From NCBI RefSeq assembly GCF_002205895.1, contig NZ_NJDE01000002.1:62001-126000 (forward strand): DNA of 64,000 nucleotides, in the 5' to 3' direction. This stretch comes from Saccharibacillus sp. O23. Its GTDB lineage: Bacteria; Bacillota; Bacilli; Paenibacillales; Paenibacillaceae. The notes under the pieces were generated by a model. The model was not told the origin of the DNA. It did not search any database and saw only the letters and a list, made by a program, of their open reading frames with translations. Numbering within the stretch: the stretch's first letter is position 1; the number at the start of each line of letters is the position of its first letter. The position numbers and the translations under genes were made by a program. This document shows, in pieces, positions 34,193 through 41,613 of this stretch.

Positions 34193-34600
34193 ATGAATGT
34201 TCATGTCCCCGATAATGCCCGGCGCGATCTGGCGCTGGTCGGCTGCCCCGAGTGCGCGTTCCGGTTCGAAACGCCCAACTACCGGCTCGGCATGCAGCAT
34301 AGATGTCCCGAATGCGACACGGCGGTCAAACCGAAATACGTGCGCCGCGCGCAGGATTCCGGTTACTCGCTGAGCTACCATACTTTTCTGCAACTGCTGA
34401 CCATGCGCCCGTACCGCGACGAGATCGTGCCGCTTATCGCGGCTTGGTTCGATTACAGCGTCGAATACCGCGGCCGCGCCCTGATCGTGCGCAACGCGGC
34501 AGGCCGTACGGTCGACGTGGAGACCATGCACGAGATGATTCAATCGACGCCGCGTTGGCAGATCGTGCTGTATCGGAAAGCCGGGAAGTTTTTTAGATGA
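34193..34600 (+). CDS. Uncharacterised zinc-ribbon protein, 135 aa
   Basis: Two CPEC-type knuckles (GCPECAF at about residue 17 and RCPECDT at about 37) form a zinc ribbon. The rest (about 60-135) is an alpha/beta domain with YRDEIVPLIAAWFDY and TMHEMIQSTPRWQIV. No family is recognised. GGAGCGAAGAG is the ribosome binding site. The gene is flanked by terminators on both sides and is monocistronic. Confidence 0.7.
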   Translation: MNVHVPDNARRDLALVGCPECAFRFETPNYRLGMQHRCPECDTAVKPKYVRRAQDSGYSLSYHTFLQLLTMRPYRDEIVPLIAAWFDYSVEYRGRALIVRNAAGRTVDVETMHEMIQSTPRWQIVLYRKAGKFFR

Positions 34601-34601
34601 A

Positions 34602-34629
34602 CAGGCGGCGAGAACGCCTGCGTCTTTTT
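34602..34629 (+). terminator. Terminator after the zinc-ribbon gene
   Basis: CAGGCG-GCGAGAA-CGCCTG then CGTCTTTTTA. Short stem with T run. Confidence 0.7.
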
Positions 34630-34729
34630 ATATGACGATTAAGACGATCGCCAAAAAGTTGTTGTTGTAGAGTATGATCCTGCTTATCCGTCTATGTCGA
34701 ACCAATATCTTATTATATAAACAGGCAAC

Positions 34730-34773
34730 CCTAGCTCCCTTCTGCGCGTCTAGTAGAAAAGGGGGCTTTTTAT
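34730..34773 (+). promoter_or_regulatory. Hairpin that would hide the ribosome binding site of the lipoprotein gene
   Basis: TAGCTCCCTT (34731 region) can pair with AAGGGGGCT (34761 region), followed by a T run and then the ATG at 34774. The GGGGG of the stem is also the ribosome binding site. The structure could act as a terminator or as a block to translation. AT-rich sequence upstream (34695-34720) may hold the promoter. Confidence 0.45.
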
Positions 34774-36345
34774 ATGAAAACACGCCTTACCATCATGCTA
34801 AGCGGCCTGCTGCTGTTGTTCGGGCTTGCGGCCTGTTCGCAGAAGCCGGAAGCGGGGCCTGCACCCGCGGCCGAAGGTCAGGAGGTCAGCATAACGGTCG
34901 ACCGATATATTCTCGCGGGCGAAGCCCGGCCGCTGGGCGTATTGAAGTCCGCGGAAGACTGGAACGCTTTTCGGGAAGCTTATCAGAAAGCCGATAAAAT
35001 CAATAACGAAGAAGCAATGGTAGCGCCCGATTACGAAGTGCGGCTCAAGCAGGGCGATCGGACGGATGAATGGAATCTCTGGATCGCGCCTCCCGGCAAG
35101 CCGGGCCTGATTATGGACATGTCCGATACAAGCGCGAGCTACCGGACGACCGCTGAAGCCAACGAAGATCTGCGTCGGCGAATCGCCCGGATTCCATACG
35201 GTTCGAAGCAGGCGAAGCGGTTCGGCGACGTGTCGAGCGGGCCGTCGGGCCTGACCCATATCGAGAAATGGACCGCTTTTCTGGAGCAGGTCGAGCGGCA
35301 GCAGCCGGCTTCGGTCCAAGTGACGAAGTTTACCGACGAAGGCGATCCGATCTTCCACAATCTCGATTACGACGGAAGCCGCATTCATTATGCTTATGAC
35401 AATTCGCTGGACGGGTTCGGCACGCCGGACAAGAAGCAGGATACCTGCCGACGTCTGGCCGGCGAACCGACAGCGAACAATCCGGCCGAATCGCGGACGA
35501 CTTATACGCTGGAAGGCTGCGACGGCTCGGGGGGAGAACGCTTCGGTTTCGTGGTCGAACAAGCGGATTTGAAGACAACCTCGTCAGCTCCGGCGGTCCC
35601 GGCCCCATCGACATCGGCGGAAGCCGTATCGGAAGAAGCGATCACGATCTGGCGAGGATTATCCCGCGAAATAGAGCCGGATCGCCCTTTCTACGGACGG
35701 TTAACCAATGACGAGAGTCTGCGAGACTTCCGAGAAGCATATTCGACGGCAACCCCGATTAACGCCGATCTGGATACGGAAGTTCCCGATTACGAAGTCA
35801 GTTTCCCGATCGACGGAAACTCCGTATCCGCGCACCTCTGGTTGAACGGACAAGGAAAAGCGGGGATGCTGCACGACGTAAACGATCCGAGCGGCCGTTA
35901 TCTTCGTCTGACATCGCAGGCGGCAGGCCGTCTCTGGGCGCATATCATGAAGCTTCCTTACGATGCCGAGCAAGCCGGGGAAAACGGGGATATCGTGATC
36001 CGTCCGAGCGGAGAGCAGATCAATGAGGATCGGTGGACGGATTTTCGCAGCGCGGTAGACAGCGGCAAAAAGGCTTATGCGCAGATCGTGGCTTATACGA
36101 TCGAAGGCGATCCGATCTTCTACGATCTGAACTACGACGGCAGCGTGATTCGTTTCCAGTACGACAATACGCACGACGCTTTCGGCACGGCGGATCGGCA
36201 GTTCGATACCTGCAAAAAAATCGTCGAAGTGCCGATGGAGGAAGTACCCGGAACGAAGGTTTTGCTGGACGGATGTTCGAGCGCGCAAGGCGGACGGAAC
36301 GATCTGTTCACGCTGCGTTTCCCGACCGAGCCGGCCCATCCGTAA
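34774..36345 (+). CDS. Lipoprotein with duplicated DUF4362 domain
   Basis: 523 residues. Lipoprotein signal with lipobox LAAC (Cys about residue 21). The mature part is an internal duplication: repeat 1 (about 40-265) and repeat 2 (about 290-515) each contain DYEV, then EGDPIFHNLDYDGSRIHYAYDN (repeat 1) or EGDPIFYDLNYDGSVIRFQYDN (repeat 2), then a Phe-Gly, a Cys (DTCRRL, DTCKKI) and a late Cys (LEGCDG, LDGCSS) that probably form a disulfide. The linker is Ala/Pro/Ser-rich. Function is unknown; the pattern matches DUF4362 of Bacillales. It is anchored outside the membrane. Confidence 0.8.
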   Translation: MKTRLTIMLSGLLLLFGLAACSQKPEAGPAPAAEGQEVSITVDRYILAGEARPLGVLKSAEDWNAFREAYQKADKINNEEAMVAPDYEVRLKQGDRTDEWNLWIAPPGKPGLIMDMSDTSASYRTTAEANEDLRRRIARIPYGSKQAKRFGDVSSGPSGLTHIEKWTAFLEQVERQQPASVQVTKFTDEGDPIFHNLDYDGSRIHYAYDNSLDGFGTPDKKQDTCRRLAGEPTANNPAESRTTYTLEGCDGSGGERFGFVVEQADLKTTSSAPAVPAPSTSAEAVSEEAITIWRGLSREIEPDRPFYGRLTNDESLRDFREAYSTATPINADLDTEVPDYEVSFPIDGNSVSAHLWLNGQGKAGMLHDVNDPSGRYLRLTSQAAGRLWAHIMKLPYDAEQAGENGDIVIRPSGEQINEDRWTDFRSAVDSGKKAYAQIVAYTIEGDPIFYDLNYDGSVIRFQYDNTHDAFGTADRQFDTCKKIVEVPMEEVPGTKVLLDGCSSAQGGRNDLFTLRFPTEPAHP

Positions 36346-36416
36346 AACCGAACCGTGCCTTGGAAATCCAAAAATAAACGCGACAAGCGGCCGGCGAACT
36401 TCTCGTTCCCGGCCGC

Positions 36417-37238
36417 TTATTCGTCTTTTCCGTGCTGTTTTCGGAACGTCGACGGAGGCAACCCTCGCTCCTTTTTGAACATGCGGCTGAAATGGAATTC
36501 GTCGCTGTATCCGCAGGCGCGGGCGATCTCGTGCAAAGACCAATCCGTATGCAGCAGATAGCGTTCCGCATGGCGAAGCCGAAGCCGGGACAGAAATCGT
36601 TTGGGCGTTTCGCCCGCGTAGCGCAGAAACAGCTTCCGCAGATGCGAGACCGACACATGCAGTTCGGCGGCTAACTGCTCGGCCGTGAACGGTTCGGCAA
36701 AACGCTGCCCGATCAATTCCACGCCTTGTTCGAACCGCGTTTTCGCAAGGTCCTGTTCGGGCGTCAGATCGGCATGCAGCCGCGCGACCAGTCCCAGCAG
36801 AGCGGCATGAGCTTCCGTTTCCCGAACCGGCGTACCCGGCGTCCACGATTCGACGATCCGGCTCAATCCCGTGTCCAGCAGCGCGGCATGTTCGCCTTCG
36901 AACGCCGAACGATCCGGCAGGTCGAGCCGCTCGACCGGAGACGGATGCAGCCAACGGCCGATCTCGCCCGACAGCCGCGTGCAATCGAACAGAATCATGA
37001 TCATGCGAAGTTCGCTCCCGCCCCGCGCGGCCATATGCATGTTCAGCCCCGGTTCCAGATAAAACAACTGCCCGCTTTCCGCTTCGTAATCGCCTTTTGC
37101 CGATCGAAAACACCCTTTTCCCGAACGAATCCAATAGAAGCTGTGCACGTTTTTCTGATGGCGAATATCGGTCCAGTCTTCCGGCACGTTCTTGTAAGCG
37201 GCCCAACGAATCTTAACCGCGAGATCTTGCAGCAGCAT
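36417..37238 (-). CDS. AraC-family transcriptional regulator
   Basis: 273 residues. An N-terminal cupin-type sensing domain (VHSFYWIRSGKGCFRSA, GQLFYLEPGLNMHM) precedes the AraC double helix-turn-helix (about 175-270: FTAEQLAAELHVSVSHLRKL and SLHEIARACGYSDEFHFSRM). The layout matches sugar-responsive AraC regulators. ATG at 37238 after GGAGGAATT. It is divergent from the GH2 glycosidase at 37472 and probably controls it. No terminator was identified between 36345 and 36417 on the convergent side. Confidence 0.92.
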   Translation of the reverse strand: MLLQDLAVKIRWAAYKNVPEDWTDIRHQKNVHSFYWIRSGKGCFRSAKGDYEAESGQLFYLEPGLNMHMAARGGSELRMIMILFDCTRLSGEIGRWLHPSPVERLDLPDRSAFEGEHAALLDTGLSRIVESWTPGTPVRETEAHAALLGLVARLHADLTPEQDLAKTRFEQGVELIGQRFAEPFTAEQLAAELHVSVSHLRKLFLRYAGETPKRFLSRLRLRHAERYLLHTDWSLHEIARACGYSDEFHFSRMFKKERGLPPSTFRKQHGKDE

Positions 37239-37357
37239 ATCAGAATTCCTCCGTTTTTCATGTGCGTACCCTCGGTCTTACGGACAGTATATTCCAAACG
37301 TTCGCGCAAAGCGATTGGACGTCTCGATTCCGGCGAATCATTTTTGACATGAAACGA

Positions 37358-37369
37358 GCAGGAACCTGC
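37358..37369. promoter_or_regulatory. Palindrome and -35-like element between araC and GH2 genes
   Basis: GCAGG-AA-CCTGC at 37358-37369 lies just after TTGACA (37344-37349). A second short inverted repeat CTCTA-AAG-TAGAG occurs at 37391-37403. They are plausible sites for the divergent AraC regulator; a -10 element is not clear. Confidence 0.4.
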
Positions 37370-37471
37370 ATGGTTAGAGTGCGCATAGTCCTCTAAAGTA
37401 GAGCTTGCGAGGGTACGAGATCGAAAATAAGGCTTGCTCACGAAAATCAAAATGCGCATGGAGGAAAAAAG

Positions 37472-39211
37472 ATGATCCGATTGTTCGACACGCATGAAGT
37501 AAGGCCGACGAGAGAGTTGGAAGGATTGTGGGAGTTCCAACCGGTGAGCCGGCAGGGCGAGATTCCGGAAGCCATGAACTACCGCCTGCCCGTGCCGGGC
37601 TGCTGGGAGAATCATCCCGAGCTGGGCACGTATCAAGGCGTAGGCTTATATCTGAAAAAGATTCAAACGAGCCGCCGCACCAATCTGAGATTGGAATTCA
37701 AAGGCGTCAGCCATACGGCGGACGTCTATATCGACGGCGTGCATGCCGCGCATCATCATAACGCGTATACCTCGTTCGATGCGGTGATTCGCGGCGTCGA
37801 ACCGGGCGAGCACGAGATCCGGCTGTACGCGGACAACTCGTTCGGCGAACATTCCGCGCTGCATATCGCGAACGATTATTACACGTACGGCGGGCCGATC
37901 CGTCCGATCGTGCTGGAAGAGATCGGGGACGTCTATATCGAGCGGGTCGCTTTTTTTCCGGAATGCGAAGACGGCGTCTGGCAAGGGCGTTGGCAGGCGA
38001 CGGTGCGCAATCTGGGAAACGAGACATGCGAGACGAGTCTGCTGCTGGGCCTGGACGGTCTGTCTTCGTTTCGCGAAACGATAACGATCGAAGCGAATTC
38101 AAGCGTGACGTTGGAACGAACCGAGCTTTATCGCGAAGCCGAAGCATGGAATCCCGGCCGGCCGGTCTTGTATACGCTGCGCGCCGAACTATCGAATGAA
38201 AAAGAGCGCTGCGACGACTGGATCGACCGTATCGGTTTCCGGCGGATCGACACGGAAGACGGGAAACTGCGCGTGAACGAACAGGAAATCATGCTTCGAG
38301 GCGTCAATCGGCACGAAGACCATGCGCTGGCGGGCGCAGCGTTTTCTTTTCCCGATCTGATGCGCGATATTCAGCTCATTGCCGATCTGGGCTGCAATAC
38401 CGTGCGAACGAGCCATTATCCCAACGACGAACGTTTCTTGGATCTATGCGACGAATTCGGCTTGATGGTCTGGGAAGAAAACCACGCGCGCGGGTTGTCG
38501 GAAGAACAGATGCGGAGTCCGAACTTCGCTTGGCAGAGCGAACAAGTCACGCGCGAGATGGTGGAACAGCACGGCAACCACGCGTCCATCGTGATCTGGG
38601 CGATCTTGAACGAATGCGCCAGCGATACCGTCTACGGACGGGAGATTTATGCTTCCGAGCTGGCGCTGATTCGCAAGCTCGACCCGACAAGACCGCGAAC
38701 GTTCGCTTCCCATAATCGGGAACGCGACATCTGCCTCGATCTGCCGGACATCGTTTCTTTTAATATCTATCCGGGTTGGTACACGGACGAAGATCCGGGG
38801 GAGCTGATGCGAGAAGCGAGAGGGTGGGCGGACCGGCTCGGCGGCGCGGGCAAACCGATGATTCTCAGCGAATTCGGAGCCGACGGGTACTATGGATTCC
38901 GCAGCGCCAACCGGGTCAAAGGTTCGGAAGAACGCCAAAGCGATATTCTTGACGAGAATCTGCGCGCGTATCTGGCGGAAGAAGCTCCGCTGACCGGCGT
39001 CTTGATCTGGCAGTTCTGCGATTGCCGCGTGTCGGAATCGACCGGTTGGTTGATGAGCCGGGGCGGCACGCATAACGTCAAAGGATTGGTAGACGTCTAT
39101 CGCAGGCCCAAGCTGGCTTACGAGACGGTGAAAAAGCATTTCCGTTCGCAGCAATCGAAAAGACCGGCGGACGGAATTCCGGTTCCGGCCCGAACGGACG
39201 TTACCGGTTAG
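37472..39211 (+). CDS. Glycoside hydrolase family 2 protein (beta-glucuronidase-like)
   Basis: 579 residues, intracellular. Three domains of GH2: a jelly-roll sugar-binding domain (1-165), an immunoglobulin-like domain (165-265) and a TIM barrel (265-565). Catalytic residues are visible as the acid/base Glu in WAILNECASD and the nucleophile Glu in ILSEFGADG; the HxxNxxRxSHYP pattern reads NTVRTSHYPND. Length and motifs fit the beta-glucuronidase/galactosidase group. Divergent AraC regulator supports sugar-inducible expression. ATG after GGAGGAAAAAA. Confidence 0.9.
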   Translation: MIRLFDTHEVRPTRELEGLWEFQPVSRQGEIPEAMNYRLPVPGCWENHPELGTYQGVGLYLKKIQTSRRTNLRLEFKGVSHTADVYIDGVHAAHHHNAYTSFDAVIRGVEPGEHEIRLYADNSFGEHSALHIANDYYTYGGPIRPIVLEEIGDVYIERVAFFPECEDGVWQGRWQATVRNLGNETCETSLLLGLDGLSSFRETITIEANSSVTLERTELYREAEAWNPGRPVLYTLRAELSNEKERCDDWIDRIGFRRIDTEDGKLRVNEQEIMLRGVNRHEDHALAGAAFSFPDLMRDIQLIADLGCNTVRTSHYPNDERFLDLCDEFGLMVWEENHARGLSEEQMRSPNFAWQSEQVTREMVEQHGNHASIVIWAILNECASDTVYGREIYASELALIRKLDPTRPRTFASHNRERDICLDLPDIVSFNIYPGWYTDEDPGELMREARGWADRLGGAGKPMILSEFGADGYYGFRSANRVKGSEERQSDILDENLRAYLAEEAPLTGVLIWQFCDCRVSESTGWLMSRGGTHNVKGLVDVYRRPKLAYETVKKHFRSQQSKRPADGIPVPARTDVTG

Positions 39212-39233
39212 GGAATCCTTTTCGCACGGCACG

Positions 39234-39278
39234 AAAAACCGCGCGGCGCCGAGAGTATCGGACGCCGCGCGGTTTTTT
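39234..39278. terminator. Bidirectional terminator between GH2 and GGDEF genes
   Basis: AAAAACCGCGCGGCG pairs with CGCCGCGCGGTTTTT. A run on one side and T run on the other, serving both convergent genes. Confidence 0.92.
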
Positions 39279-39328
39279 GCCGCTGCTTTTTCGATGGATG
39301 TTTACGACCGGCAAGGCCGGATTTCCGT

Positions 39329-40969
39329 TCAGCTTGCGAAGAGATCGTCGTTTTGGAACGTGACCCGGTTCTTGCCGGCTTTTTTGGACAGGTACAAGCA
39401 TTCGTCCGCGGCCTGAATGACTTCGGTGACGTTGCGATGCTCGCCGGTATAAAAGGCCACCCCGATGCTGCATCCGATGCTCAGTTGATTCATGTCCACG
39501 ATAAACGGATTGTTGATCAGCTTCAGCACTTCTGCCGACAATCGCTGCGCTTCTTCGTAAGACCGGTCGATCGGATTCCGCGCGATCAGCAGGAATTCGT
39601 CGCCGCCCAGACGGACGGTGATGCCGCCCGGCCGATCGGTCGCCTGAAGCCGCTTGGCCGCTTTCTGGAGCAGAATGTCGCCGATCTGATGGCCCAGCGT
39701 GTCGTTGACTTTCTTGAATCCGTCCAGATCCAGATACAGGAAGCTCAGCGCTTCGGTCTGCGAATCGAAAGTCTCGATCGTTTCTTCCAGATAGCGCTCC
39801 AGCGCGAGACGGTTCGGAAGCCGGGTCAGTTGGTCGCGGAACGCGGCGGTGCGCATGCTGCCCAGCGCGTGTTCGGTGCGCATCAGGGAATCGAGCAGAC
39901 TGCGCAGCGATAGCGACAGGCTGCGAAGGTCTTTGAAACCGCGAGTCTCCGGAATCTCGGTCGCTCCGCCTTGACGGATGCGGTCCGCCGCGCGGGTCAA
40001 GCGCCGGATCGGGCGCGAGATGAACTCCGCGGTAATCAGCCCGATTCCCGCGAACAGAACGGACGCGACGGCTCCGGCCCAGATCAGATCCTGCTTGATA
40101 TCGTTGACGGGAGCGAACGCGATCGCTTCCGGCTGCCGGACGAGCACGGTCCAGCCGAGACCCGGATAATCCAGATAACCGTCGCCGTAAGCGTAGCCCG
40201 TCAGATACTTTTTGCCGTCGGGCCAGGTCTCGAGCGCCCAGGAGTTGCTTCCGGCCTGCGCGCGCGTTAAGCTGCCGAGCGTCAGTTCGCGGCCTGCCCA
40301 ACCGTCCGGTCCGAGCAGCACGGCGTTGTCCGCCTTGCTGACGATGAACAGTTCGAACCCTTTGTTGTGGTCGATCTGCGGCTGCAGCAGCGTGCGTTCG
40401 ACTTCTTTGGCCCATTCCCAGCTCAGATGCGCCGCCAGCACGCCTACGATTTCTCCCTCCGCGTTGCGGACCGCGTAACTCGTGTCCACGAATTGAAGCG
40501 GTTCTCCGGTCGGATTCGGCAGCAGTTTGGCGAGCAGCACCGCTTCGTGCACGTCGCCGATGAACGAACCTTTGATGCCTTCGGCGAATACCGGCCGTTC
40601 CGAGATATTCTTGCCGACCAGAATTCCGCCGGTTCCCGCGATCACTTTGCCGTGCACGTCCATAAAGCCGATCCATGAAAAAGAAGGGAAATTCGATTGC
40701 AGCTGATCGAGCAGGTTCTGAATGGCCCGCGGGTCATTCGCTTCCTGCAAAGGTTGAAGCTGCGTGAGCAGTTTGATCTCGCTCGAACGGGACCACATGA
40801 AGTTGTCCAGCTTGTCCGACATCTGGTAGGCCGTTCCGGCCAACGAGAGTCCGATTTCTTCTTCGATCGCTTCGGCGGAACGTTCGCTCATCAGCGAGCC
40901 GAGCGTCGCGCTCAACAAAATGACAAATGCCACGAAGATCAGCGCGAGAAAAGTCCTGATTTTAATCAT
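39329..40969 (-). CDS. Diguanylate cyclase with extracytoplasmic Cache-type sensor
   Basis: 546 residues from the ATG at 40969, chosen for GGAGG 10 bases upstream; a longer frame from 41182 was rejected. A membrane segment (residues 8-28), an extracytoplasmic dCache-like domain (about 35-285), a second membrane segment (about 292-312), a HAMP-like helix with SRPIRRLTRAADRIRQGG, and a GGDEF domain with intact RLGGDEFLLI, which is active in making c-di-GMP. The RxxD product-inhibition site expected five residues before GGDEF is not seen. No EAL or other partner is nearby. Confidence 0.92.
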   Translation of the reverse strand: MIKIRTFLALIFVAFVILLSATLGSLMSERSAEAIEEEIGLSLAGTAYQMSDKLDNFMWSRSSEIKLLTQLQPLQEANDPRAIQNLLDQLQSNFPSFSWIGFMDVHGKVIAGTGGILVGKNISERPVFAEGIKGSFIGDVHEAVLLAKLLPNPTGEPLQFVDTSYAVRNAEGEIVGVLAAHLSWEWAKEVERTLLQPQIDHNKGFELFIVSKADNAVLLGPDGWAGRELTLGSLTRAQAGSNSWALETWPDGKKYLTGYAYGDGYLDYPGLGWTVLVRQPEAIAFAPVNDIKQDLIWAGAVASVLFAGIGLITAEFISRPIRRLTRAADRIRQGGATEIPETRGFKDLRSLSLSLRSLLDSLMRTEHALGSMRTAAFRDQLTRLPNRLALERYLEETIETFDSQTEALSFLYLDLDGFKKVNDTLGHQIGDILLQKAAKRLQATDRPGGITVRLGGDEFLLIARNPIDRSYEEAQRLSAEVLKLINNPFIVDMNQLSIGCSIGVAFYTGEHRNVTEVIQAADECLYLSKKAGKNRVTFQNDDLFAS

Positions 40970-41199
40970 TCTGAATAAACCTCCGTACCCGAGGTGACGG
41001 GTTTCCTGCTTAATCTCTTCTTCCTTTATATCGTAAGATGTAAGGTTCGGATGAAGAGCAAAAGCGAGAAATAACGAGATAAAGTGACAAAAAAATCGAA
41101 TTTTATAGTAAATATTGGTTTTTTCGACTCTATAGAGAGCTTTATGCGCGATAATGCTTCGAAATGAATCAAAAACGTCCAAAAACGCTCAAAAATAAG

Positions 41200-41246
41200 C
41201 CGAAAAAGCCGCAGCCCGGCTTCCGGAACGAAAGCGAAGCTGCGGC
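41200..41246 (-). terminator. Terminator-like hairpin on the minus strand in the gap before cysJ
   Basis: On the minus strand GCCGCAGC (41246-41239) pairs with GCTGCGGC (41215-41208), followed by a T run complementary to 41203-41207. It may be the remains of a decayed gene's terminator or an attenuator in the leader of the GGDEF gene. Confidence 0.65.
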
Positions 41247-41436
41247 GATCGACCTGATAAGGCATGCCCGGGAACGTGTCCGACAGCATCAACTGCCGCG
41301 AACCCGAGACGACCAGCGCATGCGCGATACGAGATTTCGCTTCTTCCGGCAGCGGTCCGTCGGGACCTTCCGGCATATCGCCGAACGTCATTCGGTTGAC
41401 CAATTGGCTTCCGAGCGCGTGCGCATAGAGGAAAGA
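41200..41436 (-). pseudogene. Possible 3' remnant of a decayed gene
   Basis: A GC-rich block inside an AT-rich gap. The minus-strand frame 41436 to about 41255 reads SLYAHALGSQLVNRMTFGDM and then LVVSGSRQLMLSDTF, which looks like real protein sequence and is broken upstream by a stop at 41437. No start or upstream domain survives. I could not name the family; the LMLSD phrase recalls ends of glycoside hydrolases of the alpha-galactosidase type, but this is weak. Confidence 0.3.
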
Positions 41437-41446
41437 CTATTTTGTT

Positions 41447-41613
41447 AACCAATTATCAGAAAAACTGATGACTATCATAAAATGAATAGAATTGACCCTT
41501 ATCAGGTCGTATGATAGGGTCAAGAGAGCAAATTAAATTCTGATCGAATAACTAGGGATTTAATGAAAAAAACGCGAAAATAAGCGAAAATGATGCCGTG
41601 CGAGGTGGATATT
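41447..41613 (+). promoter_or_regulatory. cysJI regulatory region with long inverted repeat
   Basis: TTGACCCTTATCA at 41492-41504 and TGATAGGGTCAA at 41512-41523 form a near-perfect inverted repeat separated by about 7 bases; the left arm carries one extra T. TTGACC also fits a -35 element but no -10 is well placed. AT-rich DNA continues to the TTG start at 41614. A CysL-type LysR or CymR-like regulator is the natural candidate to bind here. Confidence 0.55.

Noticed and set aside
41026-41182. N-terminal extension of the GGDEF protein up to 41182
   Set aside because: The extension is AT-rich, has no ribosome binding site and would add a second hydrophobic stretch; the ATG at 40969 has GGAGG at the right distance.
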